Shown here in pieces: positions 7,993 through 20,666 of a stretch of 64,000 nt of DNA. Every line of letters starts with the position of its first letter. The stretch's first letter is position 1. The position numbers and the translations under genes were made by a program. The stretch comes from Verrucomicrobiota bacterium. Lineage in GTDB: Bacteria > Verrucomicrobiota > Verrucomicrobiia > Limisphaerales > JADJPG01. Under the pieces are notes generated by a model. The model had not been told where the DNA came from. It did not search any database and saw only the letters and a list, made by a program, of their open reading frames with translations. The stretch spans positions 124,001 through 188,000 of the forward strand of contig JADJPG010000004.1 in the NCBI GenBank assembly GCA_016713365.1, written 5' to 3'.

Positions 7993-8006
7993 GTTTGAAT
8001 ACGCCG

Positions 8007-8030
8007 GGGCGGTGAGCTGTCTCACCGCCC
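8007..8030 (+). terminator. Hairpin after rplL, likely partial terminator
   Basis: A 10-bp perfect stem (GGGCGGTGAG with CTCACCGCCC, CTGT loop) begins 15 nt after the rplL stop but has only a short T-tract. Partial termination between rplL and rpoB is known in other bacteria. This fits that role but is not proven here. Confidence 0.55.
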
Positions 8031-8153
8031 TTGGCGAATTCAATTTTCCTTTGCAGACGGAAGTCGTCTCGGGAGAGTTGGAAATGCGGTGAGCCAGCCG
8101 CGAGACAGCAAAAACTACGGATACTGATAAGAGCGGACACAATTTTGGATTTC

Positions 8154-8185
8154 GGCAAGTTTCCCGCAAACGCGGGGCACTTGCC
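8154..8185 (+). promoter_or_regulatory. Long hairpin in the rplL-rpoB gap, candidate RNA-processing site
   Basis: GGCAAGT pairs with ACTTGCC and CCCGC pairs with GCGGG around an AAAC loop. A symmetric 2x2 internal loop separates the two helices. It lies about 60 nt before rpoB. In E. coli the corresponding gap contains an RNase III site, and the same role is inferred here. Confidence 0.45.
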
Positions 8186-8242
8186 TTCTGTCGTTTCAGA
8201 TAATTAACGGTCTGGCGGGTGCCAGCCAAACTCGAAAAGAAA

Positions 8243-12103
<3,861 letters not shown>

Positions 12104-12136
12104 TTCTCAGGCGGACAAAGAAAAATCGTTGAACCT

Positions 12137-15100
12137 ATGATCAACACGAAAGAATCCACTCGCGAATTGCTCGGCCTCGACAAGGTTAACCAGGTTGACC
12201 ATGTCGCCATTGCCGTCGCCTCCCCCGAGTCCATCCGCTCCTGGTCCAAGGGCGAAATCAAGAACCCTGAAACCATCAATTACCGCACGTTCAAGCCCGA
12301 GAAGGGCGGCCTCTTCTGCGAGCGCATTTTCGGTCCCGTGAAGGACTGGGAATGTTCCTGCGGAAAGTATAAACGCATCAAGCATCGTGGCGTCGTCTGC
12401 GATCGTTGCGGTGTCGAAGTCACGCTGGCTCGCGTTCGTCGTGAGCGCATGGGTCACATCGAGCTCGCGGTGCCGGTCTCGCACATCTGGTTCTTCAAGT
12501 GCATGCCGTCCCGCATTGGTCTCGTGGTGGACGTGACGGCACGAAATCTCGAGCGCGTGATCTATTACGAGGATTACCTCGTGATCGATCCCGGCTCCAC
12601 TCCGTTGAAGCTGCATCAGCTGCTCAGCGAACATGAGTATCGTGAAGCCCGTGAGACGTACGGAGCGGACGCGTTCGTTGCGAAGATGGGTGCCGAAGCC
12701 GTGCGTGATGCGCTGGCTCGCGTTGATCTTCCGAACTCGGTCAAGGAACTCGAGATCGGGATGACCGAGACGAAGAGCAAGCAGATCCGTAAAAAGATTG
12801 CCAAGCGCATCAAGCTGCTCACCGCGTTCCACGTACATAAGGTTCGTCCGGAATGGATGATCCTCACGGTGCTGCCCGTGATCCCGCCGGACCTCCGTCC
12901 GCTGGTTCCGCTGGAAGGTGGCCGTTTCGCCACGTCGGATCTGAACGATCTCTATCGCCGTGTCATCAACCGTAACAACCGGTTGAAGAACCTGCTTCAG
13001 CTCAAGACGCCGGAAGTCATCATCCGCAACGAGAAGCGCATGCTTCAAGAAGCGGTGGACGCGCTCTTCGACAATGGTCGTCATGGTCGCGCCGTCACCG
13101 GCGCGGGCAATCGTTCGCTCAAGTCGCTCTCGGACATGCTCAAGGGCAAGTCCGGTCGCTTCCGTCAGAACTTGCTCGGCAAACGCGTCGACTACTCCGG
13201 TCGCTCCGTCATCGTCATCGGTCCGGAACTCAAGCTCAACCAGTGCGGTCTTCCCAAGAAGATGGCGCTCGTGTTGTTCGAACCGTTCATCATCCGCCGC
13301 TTGAAAGAGCTCGGCTACGTGCACACGGTGCGCAGCGCCAAGAAGATGATCGAACGCCAGTCGCCCGAAGTTTGGGACATTCTGGACGAAGTCACCCGCG
13401 GACATCCAGTACTGCTCAACCGCGCTCCGACGCTCCATCGTCTGTCGATTCAGGCGTTCGAGCCGATGCTCATCGAAGGTGAGGCCATCCGCATTCACCC
13501 GCTGGTCTGCACCGCGTACAACGCCGACTTCGATGGCGACCAGATGGCCGTGCACGTGCCACTGTCGGTCGAAGCTCAGATGGAAGCGCGCCTGCTCATG
13601 ATGGCGCCGTTGAACATCTTCAGCCCGTCGAGCGGCAAGCCAATCATGACGCCGACGCAGGACATTACGCTCGGCTGTTACTACCTGACTGCGGAGCCTC
13701 GCACGATCGGCCATAAGAAGGCCGGCAAGCCGATGCTCTTCGGTTCAAAGCAGGAAGTGCTCTACGCCCATTCTGATGGCGCCATTAGAACGCATGACCG
13801 CGTCATTCTCGCGAATCCCGATCTCGGAAAGAAGACCGAGTACGGAAACATGGAGAAGCGGGTCATCGAAACCACGGTTGGCCGCGTTATCTTCAGCGAA
13901 ATCTGGCCTGAGGAAATGGGCTTCCCGAACATTGTCGTCGGCAAGGCGCAGCTCGGAACCTTGATCTGGAAGTGCTACAAGATCTGCGGCCACGAGAAAA
14001 CGGTCGTCACTCTCGATCGCCTCAAGGAACTTGGCTTCCGCGAAGCGACCCAGGCGGGCGTCTCCATCGGTATCGATGACATGATCATCCCGAAGGAGAA
14101 GAGCCACGAGATCGAAACGGCGCAGAAATTAATCGGCGAAGTGGAGAAGCAGCATCGCAAAGGTGTCATCACCTCCGGCGAGCGCTACAACAAGATCGTC
14201 GACATCTGGACGCATTGCACCGACCAAATCTCCGGCGTCATGCTCCGCACGTTTGACCAAAATCAGGGCAAGAAGGAATACAATCCGATCAGCCTGATGG
14301 TGGACTCCGGCGCGCGGTAACAAACAGCAGGTGCGTCAGCTTGTCGGTCTCCGCGGTCTGATGGCCAAGCCGAGCGGCGAAATCATCGAGAAGCCGATTC
14401 TTTCGAACTTCCGTGAAGGTCTTACGGTGCTCGAGTACTTCATCTCGACCCACGGTGCCCGTAAGGGTCTGGCGGATACGGCGCTCAAGACGGCTGACTC
14501 CGGTTACATGACCCGCAAACTGGTTGACGTTTCGCAGGACGTGATCATCCGCGAGGAAGATTGCGGCACTTCGAACGGCATCTGGGTGACGGCGGTTTAC
14601 GAAGGCGAAGACGAAATCGTGAAGCTCAGCGAGCGTCTGGTGGGCCGTTGCTCTTGCGATGACATCCACGATCCGCTCAATCCGAAGCATTCGCTCGTCA
14701 AGGCCAACGACGAACTTGATGAAATCAAGTCGAAGGCGGTTGAAAACGCCGGCATTGAGCGTGTGAAGATTCGCTCCGTGCTGACTTGCGAATCCAAGCA
14801 GGGCATTTGCATGAACTGCTACGGACGCAACCTCGCCACCGGTGCCCGCGTGAAGCTGGGTGAAGCGGTGGGCATCATCGCGGCGCAGTCCATCGGTGAA
14901 CCCGGAACGCAGCTCACCATGCGTACGTTCCACACGGGTGGTGTCGCCGCCGGCCAGTTCAAGCAGCCGATGATCAAGCCGAAGCACGACGGTGTCGTTC
15001 GCTACAACGAAATCCGCTGCGTCGAACTCGAAGACGGCAACAACATCGTTCTTAACAAGAACGGCTCAATCAGCATCTGCACTGACGAAGGACGCGAACT

Positions 15101-16274
15101 CGAAGCTCACAACATTGTGATCGGTTCCGTCATCTCCGTGGCCAATGGCCAGAAGGTCAAGAAGGGCGACACGCTCGTCCAGTGGGATCCTTACAATGTT
15201 CCGATTCTCTCGGAGAAGGCGGGCAAGGTGAAGTTCCACGACATCATCGATGGCGTCACCATGCGTCAGGAGATGGATCAGGCGACGGGTCAGGAAACGA
15301 TTTTGATCATCGAGCACAAGGAAGATTTGCATCCGCAGATCATCATCCTCGACGACCACAACGAACCGATCGCGAGCTATCCGATTCCGTCGGGCGCGCA
15401 CGTCGTGGTGGAAGAAGGCGACAAGATCGTTGCCGGTACGCTGATGGCCAAGACGCCGCGTAAGAGCGCGAAGACAAAGGACATCACCGGCGGTCTGCCG
15501 CGTGTGGCCGAGCTGTTCGAAGCCCGTCATCCGAAGGACGCGTCCGAGATCTCCAAGATCGACGGCGTGGTGGACTTTGGACCGAGCGTTCGCGGCAAGC
15601 GCTGCATCGTCATCAAGGATCCTCAGACTGGCACCGAAGAGGAACACCTCATTCCGATCGGCAAGCACGTCATTGTGTTCAAGGGCGACTTCGTCAAGAA
15701 GGGCCAGCAGCTCACGGAAGGTCCGATTGATCCGCACGAGATCCTGGACATCTGCGGCCCGCAAGAGCTGCAGGAGCACTTGGTCAACGAAGTGCAGGAA
15801 GTTTATCGTCTCCAGGGCGTGACGATTAACGACAAGCACATCGAAATCATCGTCCGCCAGATGCTCCGCAAGGTTCGCATCACGGAGCCGGGTGACACTA
15901 TGTTCCTGTGGGGCGAACAGATCGACAAGATCGACTTCGACAACGAGAACCAGCGCGTCGAGAAGATGGGTGGAAAACCCTCCGAAGCGCAGCCGGTGCT
16001 CCTTGGCATCACCAAGGCGTCGCTGGAAACGGAATCGTTCCTCAGTGCAGCGAGCTTCCAGGACACGACACGTGTTCTCACCGAAGCTGCCACGATGAGC
16101 CGCGTCGACTACCTCCACGGCTTCAAGGAAAACGTGATCATGGGTCACATCATTCCTGCCGGCACCGGTTTCGGAAACCACCGCAAGGTGAAGCTGAAAC
16201 CGCTGGTGGAAATCGAAGAAGAACCAATGCAACCGGAAACTTCTCCGCTGGCTGAGGAGCCGGTGGCAGGCTGA
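12137..16274 (+). CDS. rpoC: DNA-directed RNA polymerase subunit beta', interrupted by a frameshift
   Basis: Two adjacent frames together make one full beta' subunit of about 1376 residues. The first (12137-14320, 727 codons) carries the zinc site CSCGKYK...CDRCG near residue 75 and the Mg-binding NADFDGDQ near 460. It stops at TAA 14318-14320, directly after DSGAR. The second frame (usable from about 14323, first alternative start GTG 14331) continues with KQQVRQLVGLRGLMAKP, the second zinc site and the GEAVGIIAAQSIGEPGTQ trigger-loop region. Adding one CG to the GCGCGCG run at 14310-14316 would restore the usual SGARGxKQQ. The break falls inside the bridge helix, so two separate polypeptides are unlikely to work. 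A sequence error is the simplest explanation; programmed frameshifting is the alternative. Confidence 0.93.
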
Positions 16275-16307
16275 AACCGAGTGTTTCAGCGAAAGAACAA
16301 ATACTTG

Positions 16308-16336
16308 TTGCAACCAACACCTTAACTGCTAATAAT
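16308..16336 (+). promoter_or_regulatory. Candidate promoter of rpsL-rpsG
   Basis: TTGCAA (16308-16313), a 17-nt spacer and AATAAT (16331-16336, five of six consensus bases) lie between rpoC and rpsL. A separate promoter for the str-type operon would be reasonable, but read-through from rpoC cannot be excluded. Confidence 0.4.
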
Positions 16337-16340
16337 CCGC

Positions 16341-16372
16341 GCTCCGTTTCTCTAAGTTCAGGGAAACGGAGC
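16341..16372 (+). promoter_or_regulatory. Stem-loop directly upstream of rpsL
   Basis: A perfect 10-bp stem (GCTCCGTTTC with GAAACGGAGC, 12-nt loop) ends 15 nt before the rpsL ATG. It is followed by CAATTTTAC, not a clean T-tract. It may be the end of the rpoC transcript, or a leader structure that controls rpsL translation. Confidence 0.45.
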
Positions 16373-16387
16373 CAATTTTACAAAGAA

Positions 16388-16777
16388 ATGCCGACCATCA
16401 ATCAACTCGTCCGGAAGGGCCGCACGAAGATTCGAATCAAATCGAAGTCTCCGGCTTTGGAAAACTCACCGTTTCGCCGTGGTGTCTGCCTCCAGGTGAT
16501 GACCCGTACCCCCAAGAAGCCCAACTCGGCGATGCGCAAGGTCGCCAAGGTTCGTTTGACGAATGGCTTCGAGGTGATCGCCTACATTCCTGATGAAGGC
16601 CACAACCTTCAGGAGCACTCGATCGTTCTCGTCCGTGGTGGTCGTGTGAAGGATCTTCCCGGTGTGCGCTATCACATCGTGCGTGGTTCTCTCGACGCTG
16701 CCGGCGTGGAGAAGCGCCGCGTGAGCCGTTCCAAATACGGAGTCAAACGCCCGAAGGCCACGGCGCCGAAGGCATAA
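16388..16777 (+). CDS. rpsL: 30S ribosomal protein S12
   Basis: S12 sits at the decoding centre and controls accuracy. The 129 residues show the conserved TRTPKKPNSAMRKVAKVRL block with the lysine used in streptomycin response (near residue 43) and the VRGGRVKDLPGVRYHIVRG block. Wild-type-looking at both. Standard order rpsL-rpsG-fusA. Confidence 0.98.
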   Translation: MPTINQLVRKGRTKIRIKSKSPALENSPFRRGVCLQVMTRTPKKPNSAMRKVAKVRLTNGFEVIAYIPDEGHNLQEHSIVLVRGGRVKDLPGVRYHIVRGSLDAAGVEKRRVSRSKYGVKRPKATAPKA

Positions 16778-16807
16778 TTTTTTAACGTTTAAAGACCCCA
16801 GACTCTC

Positions 16808-17281
16808 ATGTCACGACGCCGTCAAGCAACCAAGAGGCCCCTGGCCGAAGATCCGAAGTACCGCAGCACACTCGTCACGCGGTTGGTCAACACTGTCATG
16901 TGCAGTGGCAAGAAGAACACCGCTGAGCGAATTGTCTACGGTGCGTTCAACCAGCTTTCTGAAACGAATGCCGGAGCGAACCCGTTGGACATCCTCCAGC
17001 GTGCCGTTGACAACGCAAAGCCTCGTCTTGAGGTGAAGGCTCGCCGTGTCGGTGGTGCGACCTATCAGGTCCCGATGGAAGTGACCTCGGACCGTCAGGC
17101 GTCATTGGCGCTTCGCTGGATTGTTGATTTCGCGGATGGCCGCAAGGGCATTCCGATGATGAAGGCGCTCGCCGCTGAAATCATGGAAGCGTATCAAGGG
17201 CAGGGGAATGCCATTCGCAAGCGCGACGAAGTTCACAAGATGGCGCAGGCAAACAAGGCGTTCGCTCATTTCCGCTGGTAA
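16808..17281 (+). CDS. rpsG: 30S ribosomal protein S7
   Basis: S7 nucleates assembly of the 30S head and often represses its own operon. The 157 residues start MSRRRQA and include the GGATYQVP motif near residue 80 and the conserved AHFRW end. It follows rpsL by 30 bp and is closed by a terminator 14 bp after the stop. Confidence 0.98.
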   Translation: MSRRRQATKRPLAEDPKYRSTLVTRLVNTVMCSGKKNTAERIVYGAFNQLSETNAGANPLDILQRAVDNAKPRLEVKARRVGGATYQVPMEVTSDRQASLALRWIVDFADGRKGIPMMKALAAEIMEAYQGQGNAIRKRDEVHKMAQANKAFAHFRW

Positions 17282-17295
17282 CATCGTTTTTCCTG

Positions 17296-17329
17296 ACGCC
17301 CCGCAGGCGGAAACCTCGGGGCGTTTTTA
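17296..17329 (+). terminator. Intrinsic terminator between rpsG and fusA
   Basis: Stem ACGCCCCG/CGGGGCGT with a 13-nt loop is followed by TTTTTAT. It ends only about 25 nt before the fusA ATG, so fusA is either partly dependent on read-through or uses a promoter overlapping this region. Confidence 0.75.
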
Positions 17330-17354
17330 TTGTAACCCTCAGTCGCAATCAGTC

Positions 17355-19538
17355 ATGCAAGACAAGTCGCCCAATTCGCCAAACCGGCAGTACACGCTGG
17401 AACGGACCCGCAACATCGGTATTGCCGCACACATCGATGCCGGCAAAACGACGACCACCGAGCGTATCCTCTTTTACACCGGTCTCATTCACAAGATTGG
17501 CGACGTCGATGACGGCAATACCGTGACCGACTGGATGGAGCAGGAAAAGGAACGCGGCATCACGATTACCTCGGCGGCTGTGACCTGCTTCTGGACGCAG
17601 AAATGCGCCAAGGCTGGCGAAGACCAAATCTACAAGGCGTTCAAGGATGTTTCGCACCGCATCAACATCATCGACACGCCCGGTCACGTTGACTTCACGG
17701 CGGAAGTCGAGCGCTCGATGCGCGTCTTGGACGGCGCGGTCGCGGTGTTTTGCGGTGTAGCGGGTGTGCAGCCCCAGTCCGAAACGGTCTGGCGCCAGGC
17801 GACCAAGTACAAGGTTCCGCGTATCGCGTTCGTCAACAAGATGGACCGCACGGGTGCCAACTTTGACAATGCGCTGAATGACATGCGCACGAAGCTCAAG
17901 GCGTATGCTTTCCCAATCTTCCTGCCTATTGGTGCAGAAGATAAGTTTGAAGGTGTTGTCGATATCGTGAACCAGAAGGCGATTGTCTGGGGTCCGGGCG
18001 ATATCGCCAACGAAGGTCTCAACTACGAGATTAAAGACATTCCTGAAGAGTTGAAGGGCAAGGCTCAGGATGCTTTGAAGGAACTCATCGACGCTGTCTC
18101 CAACAAGGACGACGCCATCGCTGAACTCGTTCTCGAAGACAAGCCGATCACGCCTACGATCCTCAAGGCCGCGATTCGTCGCCTGACCTGCAAGATCGAG
18201 CTGATTCCCGTGTTGTGCGGTTCCGCCTTCAAGAAGAAGGGCGTGCAGGTGCTCGTTGACTCCGTCATCGATTACCTCCCGAGCCCGCTCGACATTCCTC
18301 CGGCCGAAGGCACCGAGCCTGGAACGGACAACGTGGTCAAAGTGGACACGGATGACAGCGCGAAATTCTGTTCGCTCGCTTTCAAACTTTGGACCGATCC
18401 TTATGCCGGAAAGCTCGTCTTCTTCCGTGTGTATTCCGGCCATTTGAAGAAGGGTGATACGATCTATAATCCACGCACTCGCAAGCGCGAACGCGTCAGC
18501 CGCTTGATGGTTATTCAAGGCAGCGAGCGCAAAGATATCGACTCCGTCTACTCAGGTGACATCGCTGCACTCGTAGGCCTGCGCAACATCACCACTGGTG
18601 ACACGCTGTGCGATGAGAACTTTGACGTGACGCTGGAACCGCCCACCTTCCCGGAGCCGGTTATCAGCATGGCGGTCGAGCCCAAGACGAAGGCCGATCG
18701 CGATAAGATGTCGGAGGGCTTGCAACGTCTGTCGGAAGAAGATCCGACGTTCCGCTGCTTCACCAACGAAGAAACCGGTCAGCTGATCATCGCGGGAATG
18801 GGTGAGCTGCACCTGGAAATCATCATCGATCGTCTCAAGCGCGAATTCAAAGTCGAAGCGAACGTCGGCGCTCCGCAGATCGCGTATCGCGAAACGATCA
18901 CGAAGGATGCGGAAGGCGAAGGCAAATTCATCCGCCAGTCCGGTGGTCGCGGTCAATACGGCCACGCCTGCATTACCATCCAGCCGAATGAAAAGGGCAA
19001 GGGCATCGAGATCGAGAACAAGATTGTCGGCGGCGCCATTCCCAAGGAATACGTCGGCGCGGTCATCGACGGTATCGAAGAAGCGATTCGCAGCGGCGTG
19101 CATGCCGGTTACCAGATGATCGACATCAAGGCGCAGGTCGTTGACGGCTCGTTCCACGAAGTCGACTCCAACGAACTGGCGTTCAAGATGGCGGGCATCT
19201 TCGCGCTCAAGGAAGCGGTCAAGAAGGCCGGTCCGATCATTCTCGAACCGATCATGAAAGTTGAAGTCACGACGCCTGATGAGTACCAGGGTGACTTGCT
19301 CGGTGACATCAACCGCCGTCGCGGCACCATTCTTGGCATCGATGCCAAGGCTGGCCAGACCGTGCTCAACGCCCAGGTTCCGCTCGCTGAAATGTTCGGT
19401 TATGCCACCGCGATTCGTTCGCTGTCGAAGGGACGCGCCTCCTACTCCATGGAGCCGCTGAATTTCGAACAGGTTCCGAACTCGGTCGAGAAAGCCATTC
19501 TCGACACGGCGGCCAAGCGTCCTGCTGCTCGTACTTAA
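17355..19538 (+). CDS. fusA: Elongation factor G
   Basis: EF-G drives translocation. From the ATG at 17355 the protein has 727 residues, the normal size. The frame is open a further 49 codons upstream, but those overlap rpsG and its terminator. The GTPase motifs are GIAAHIDAGKTTTTER near residue 20, DTPGHVDFT near 103 and NKMDRTGA near 157. Domain IV carries the SGGRGQYGH motif near residue 530. A strong terminator follows. Confidence 0.98.
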   Translation: MQDKSPNSPNRQYTLERTRNIGIAAHIDAGKTTTTERILFYTGLIHKIGDVDDGNTVTDWMEQEKERGITITSAAVTCFWTQKCAKAGEDQIYKAFKDVSHRINIIDTPGHVDFTAEVERSMRVLDGAVAVFCGVAGVQPQSETVWRQATKYKVPRIAFVNKMDRTGANFDNALNDMRTKLKAYAFPIFLPIGAEDKFEGVVDIVNQKAIVWGPGDIANEGLNYEIKDIPEELKGKAQDALKELIDAVSNKDDAIAELVLEDKPITPTILKAAIRRLTCKIELIPVLCGSAFKKKGVQVLVDSVIDYLPSPLDIPPAEGTEPGTDNVVKVDTDDSAKFCSLAFKLWTDPYAGKLVFFRVYSGHLKKGDTIYNPRTRKRERVSRLMVIQGSERKDIDSVYSGDIAALVGLRNITTGDTLCDENFDVTLEPPTFPEPVISMAVEPKTKADRDKMSEGLQRLSEEDPTFRCFTNEETGQLIIAGMGELHLEIIIDRLKREFKVEANVGAPQIAYRETITKDAEGEGKFIRQSGGRGQYGHACITIQPNEKGKGIEIENKIVGGAIPKEYVGAVIDGIEEAIRSGVHAGYQMIDIKAQVVDGSFHEVDSNELAFKMAGIFALKEAVKKAGPIILEPIMKVEVTTPDEYQGDLLGDINRRRGTILGIDAKAGQTVLNAQVPLAEMFGYATAIRSLSKGRASYSMEPLNFEQVPNSVEKAILDTAAKRPAART

Positions 19539-19564
19539 TTTCGAGCGACGAAGCATTTTTCAGA

Positions 19565-19597
19565 AGAGCAACCGGAGCGATTCGGTTGCTCTTTTTG
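19565..19597 (+). terminator. Intrinsic terminator after fusA
   Basis: A perfect 10-bp stem (AGAGCAACCG with CGGTTGCTCT, 8-nt loop) followed by TTTTTG ends the ribosomal cluster. Confidence 0.9.
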
Positions 19598-19703
19598 TTT
19601 TTGCGGCCGGTCACGAAGTTGAGACTGAAACACGCTCAATTTTAGAATTCTTCGCTTGCCATCACGCGGGGATTTTCGGACTCTCTTGCCCCCGTCGTTT
19701 CAT

Positions 19704-19778
19704 GCGCGGTTAGCTCAGTGGTAGAGCATTACCTTGACACGGTAGGGGTCACAGGTTCGAACCCTGTACCGCGCACCA
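19704..19778 (+). tRNA. tRNA-Val (GAC)
   Basis: Acceptor stem GCGCGGT/ACCGCGC closes and CCA is encoded. The anticodon loop TTGACAC gives anticodon GAC. It stands alone between fusA and the SDR gene. No repeated 3' end that would mark an integrated element was seen downstream. Confidence 0.95.
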
Positions 19779-19839
19779 TTTCAAATTCTCCTTCACCGGC
19801 TTTCTGACCTGCTGCACACTTTGCTCTCCAACTTTATCT

Positions 19840-20646
19840 ATGAGCTTGTTCAATTTGCTTGGTGTAGATCTGGGGGTTCTCGGCACCATTAAAAAACTCG
19901 GTGGCGCGCTGGCGGAAGGTCTCGCGGCGGCGGGAGCAAAGGTGGCGGTGCTCGGTCGCAATGCGGAGCGCGGGGAGGCGCGAGTGAAAGCGATTGCCGC
20001 GAAAGGCGGGACGGCGGCCTTCTTCAGTGTGGACGCCATCTCGCGTTGCAGCCTCGGCGAAGCGCACGAACAGATCGAAGCCAGGCTCGGTGCGCCGACG
20101 ATTTTGGTGAACGCTGCGGGTGGCAATGATCCGAAAGTGACGGTCACGGCGGACCACGCGTTTGAACAGATCAAGCTGGAGGACTGGCAGGCGAACTTCG
20201 ATTTGAACTTGGTCGGTGGCGTGTTGCTGCCGTGCCAGGAGTTCGGTCCATCGATGGCAAAACGCGGTCGTGGCAGCATCATCAACATCGCGAGCGTCTC
20301 AGCACATCTGCCGCTCTCACGAGTGGTCAGCTATTCATCGGCGAAGGCGGCAGTACTGAATCTCTCGCTCTTTCTCGCGCGCGAGTGGGCACCGAAAGGC
20401 GTCCGGGTGAACACGATTACGCCCGGCTTCTTCCCGGCGGAACAGAATCGCAAGCTGCTCTTCAACGACGACGGTTCGCCGACGCCGCGCACGAAATCGA
20501 TCTGGGGCCACACGCCGATGGGTCGCTTCGGTGAATCGCAGGAACTCGTGGGCGCGTGCGTATTTCTCGCGAGCCACCAGGCGAGCAGTTTTGTGACGGG
20601 CACAGACATCCGCGTGGACGGTGGTTTCCTGAGCCAGACGATTTGA
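19840..20646 (+). CDS. SDR-family oxidoreductase (mannonate-oxidoreductase-like), N-terminal cofactor motif missing
   Basis: The 268-residue protein has most short-chain dehydrogenase landmarks: the NAAG motif near residue 89, the catalytic Ser in NIASVSA, the YSSAK catalytic Tyr/Lys near 166-170, the PGFFP loop after it, and a VDGGF end. The general pattern resembles the UxuB-like SDRs that reduce hexuronates or related sugar acids; the substrate is not certain. The glycine-rich TGxxxGxG motif expected near residues 12-20 is absent. In its place is a GVDLGVLGTIKKL segment of the same length, encoded by an A/T-richer block (19862-19896) that resembles a sequencing adapter. Downstream, GGALAEGLAAAGAKVAVLG is normal. 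As written, the protein should bind NAD(P) poorly. It lies 20 bp before a LarA-like gene and is probably co-transcribed with it. Confidence 0.75.
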   Translation: MSLFNLLGVDLGVLGTIKKLGGALAEGLAAAGAKVAVLGRNAERGEARVKAIAAKGGTAAFFSVDAISRCSLGEAHEQIEARLGAPTILVNAAGGNDPKVTVTADHAFEQIKLEDWQANFDLNLVGGVLLPCQEFGPSMAKRGRGSIINIASVSAHLPLSRVVSYSSAKAAVLNLSLFLAREWAPKGVRVNTITPGFFPAEQNRKLLFNDDGSPTPRTKSIWGHTPMGRFGESQELVGACVFLASHQASSFVTGTDIRVDGGFLSQTI

Positions 20647-20666
20647 AATCTCAACTTCAACACGAT

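Noticed and set aside
12137..16274. Natural two-subunit split of rpoC, as in cyanobacteria
   Set aside because: The break falls within the bridge-helix region and the second frame has no normal start with a ribosome site. The lost bases are a CG in a CG run, which favours an indel over a true gene split.
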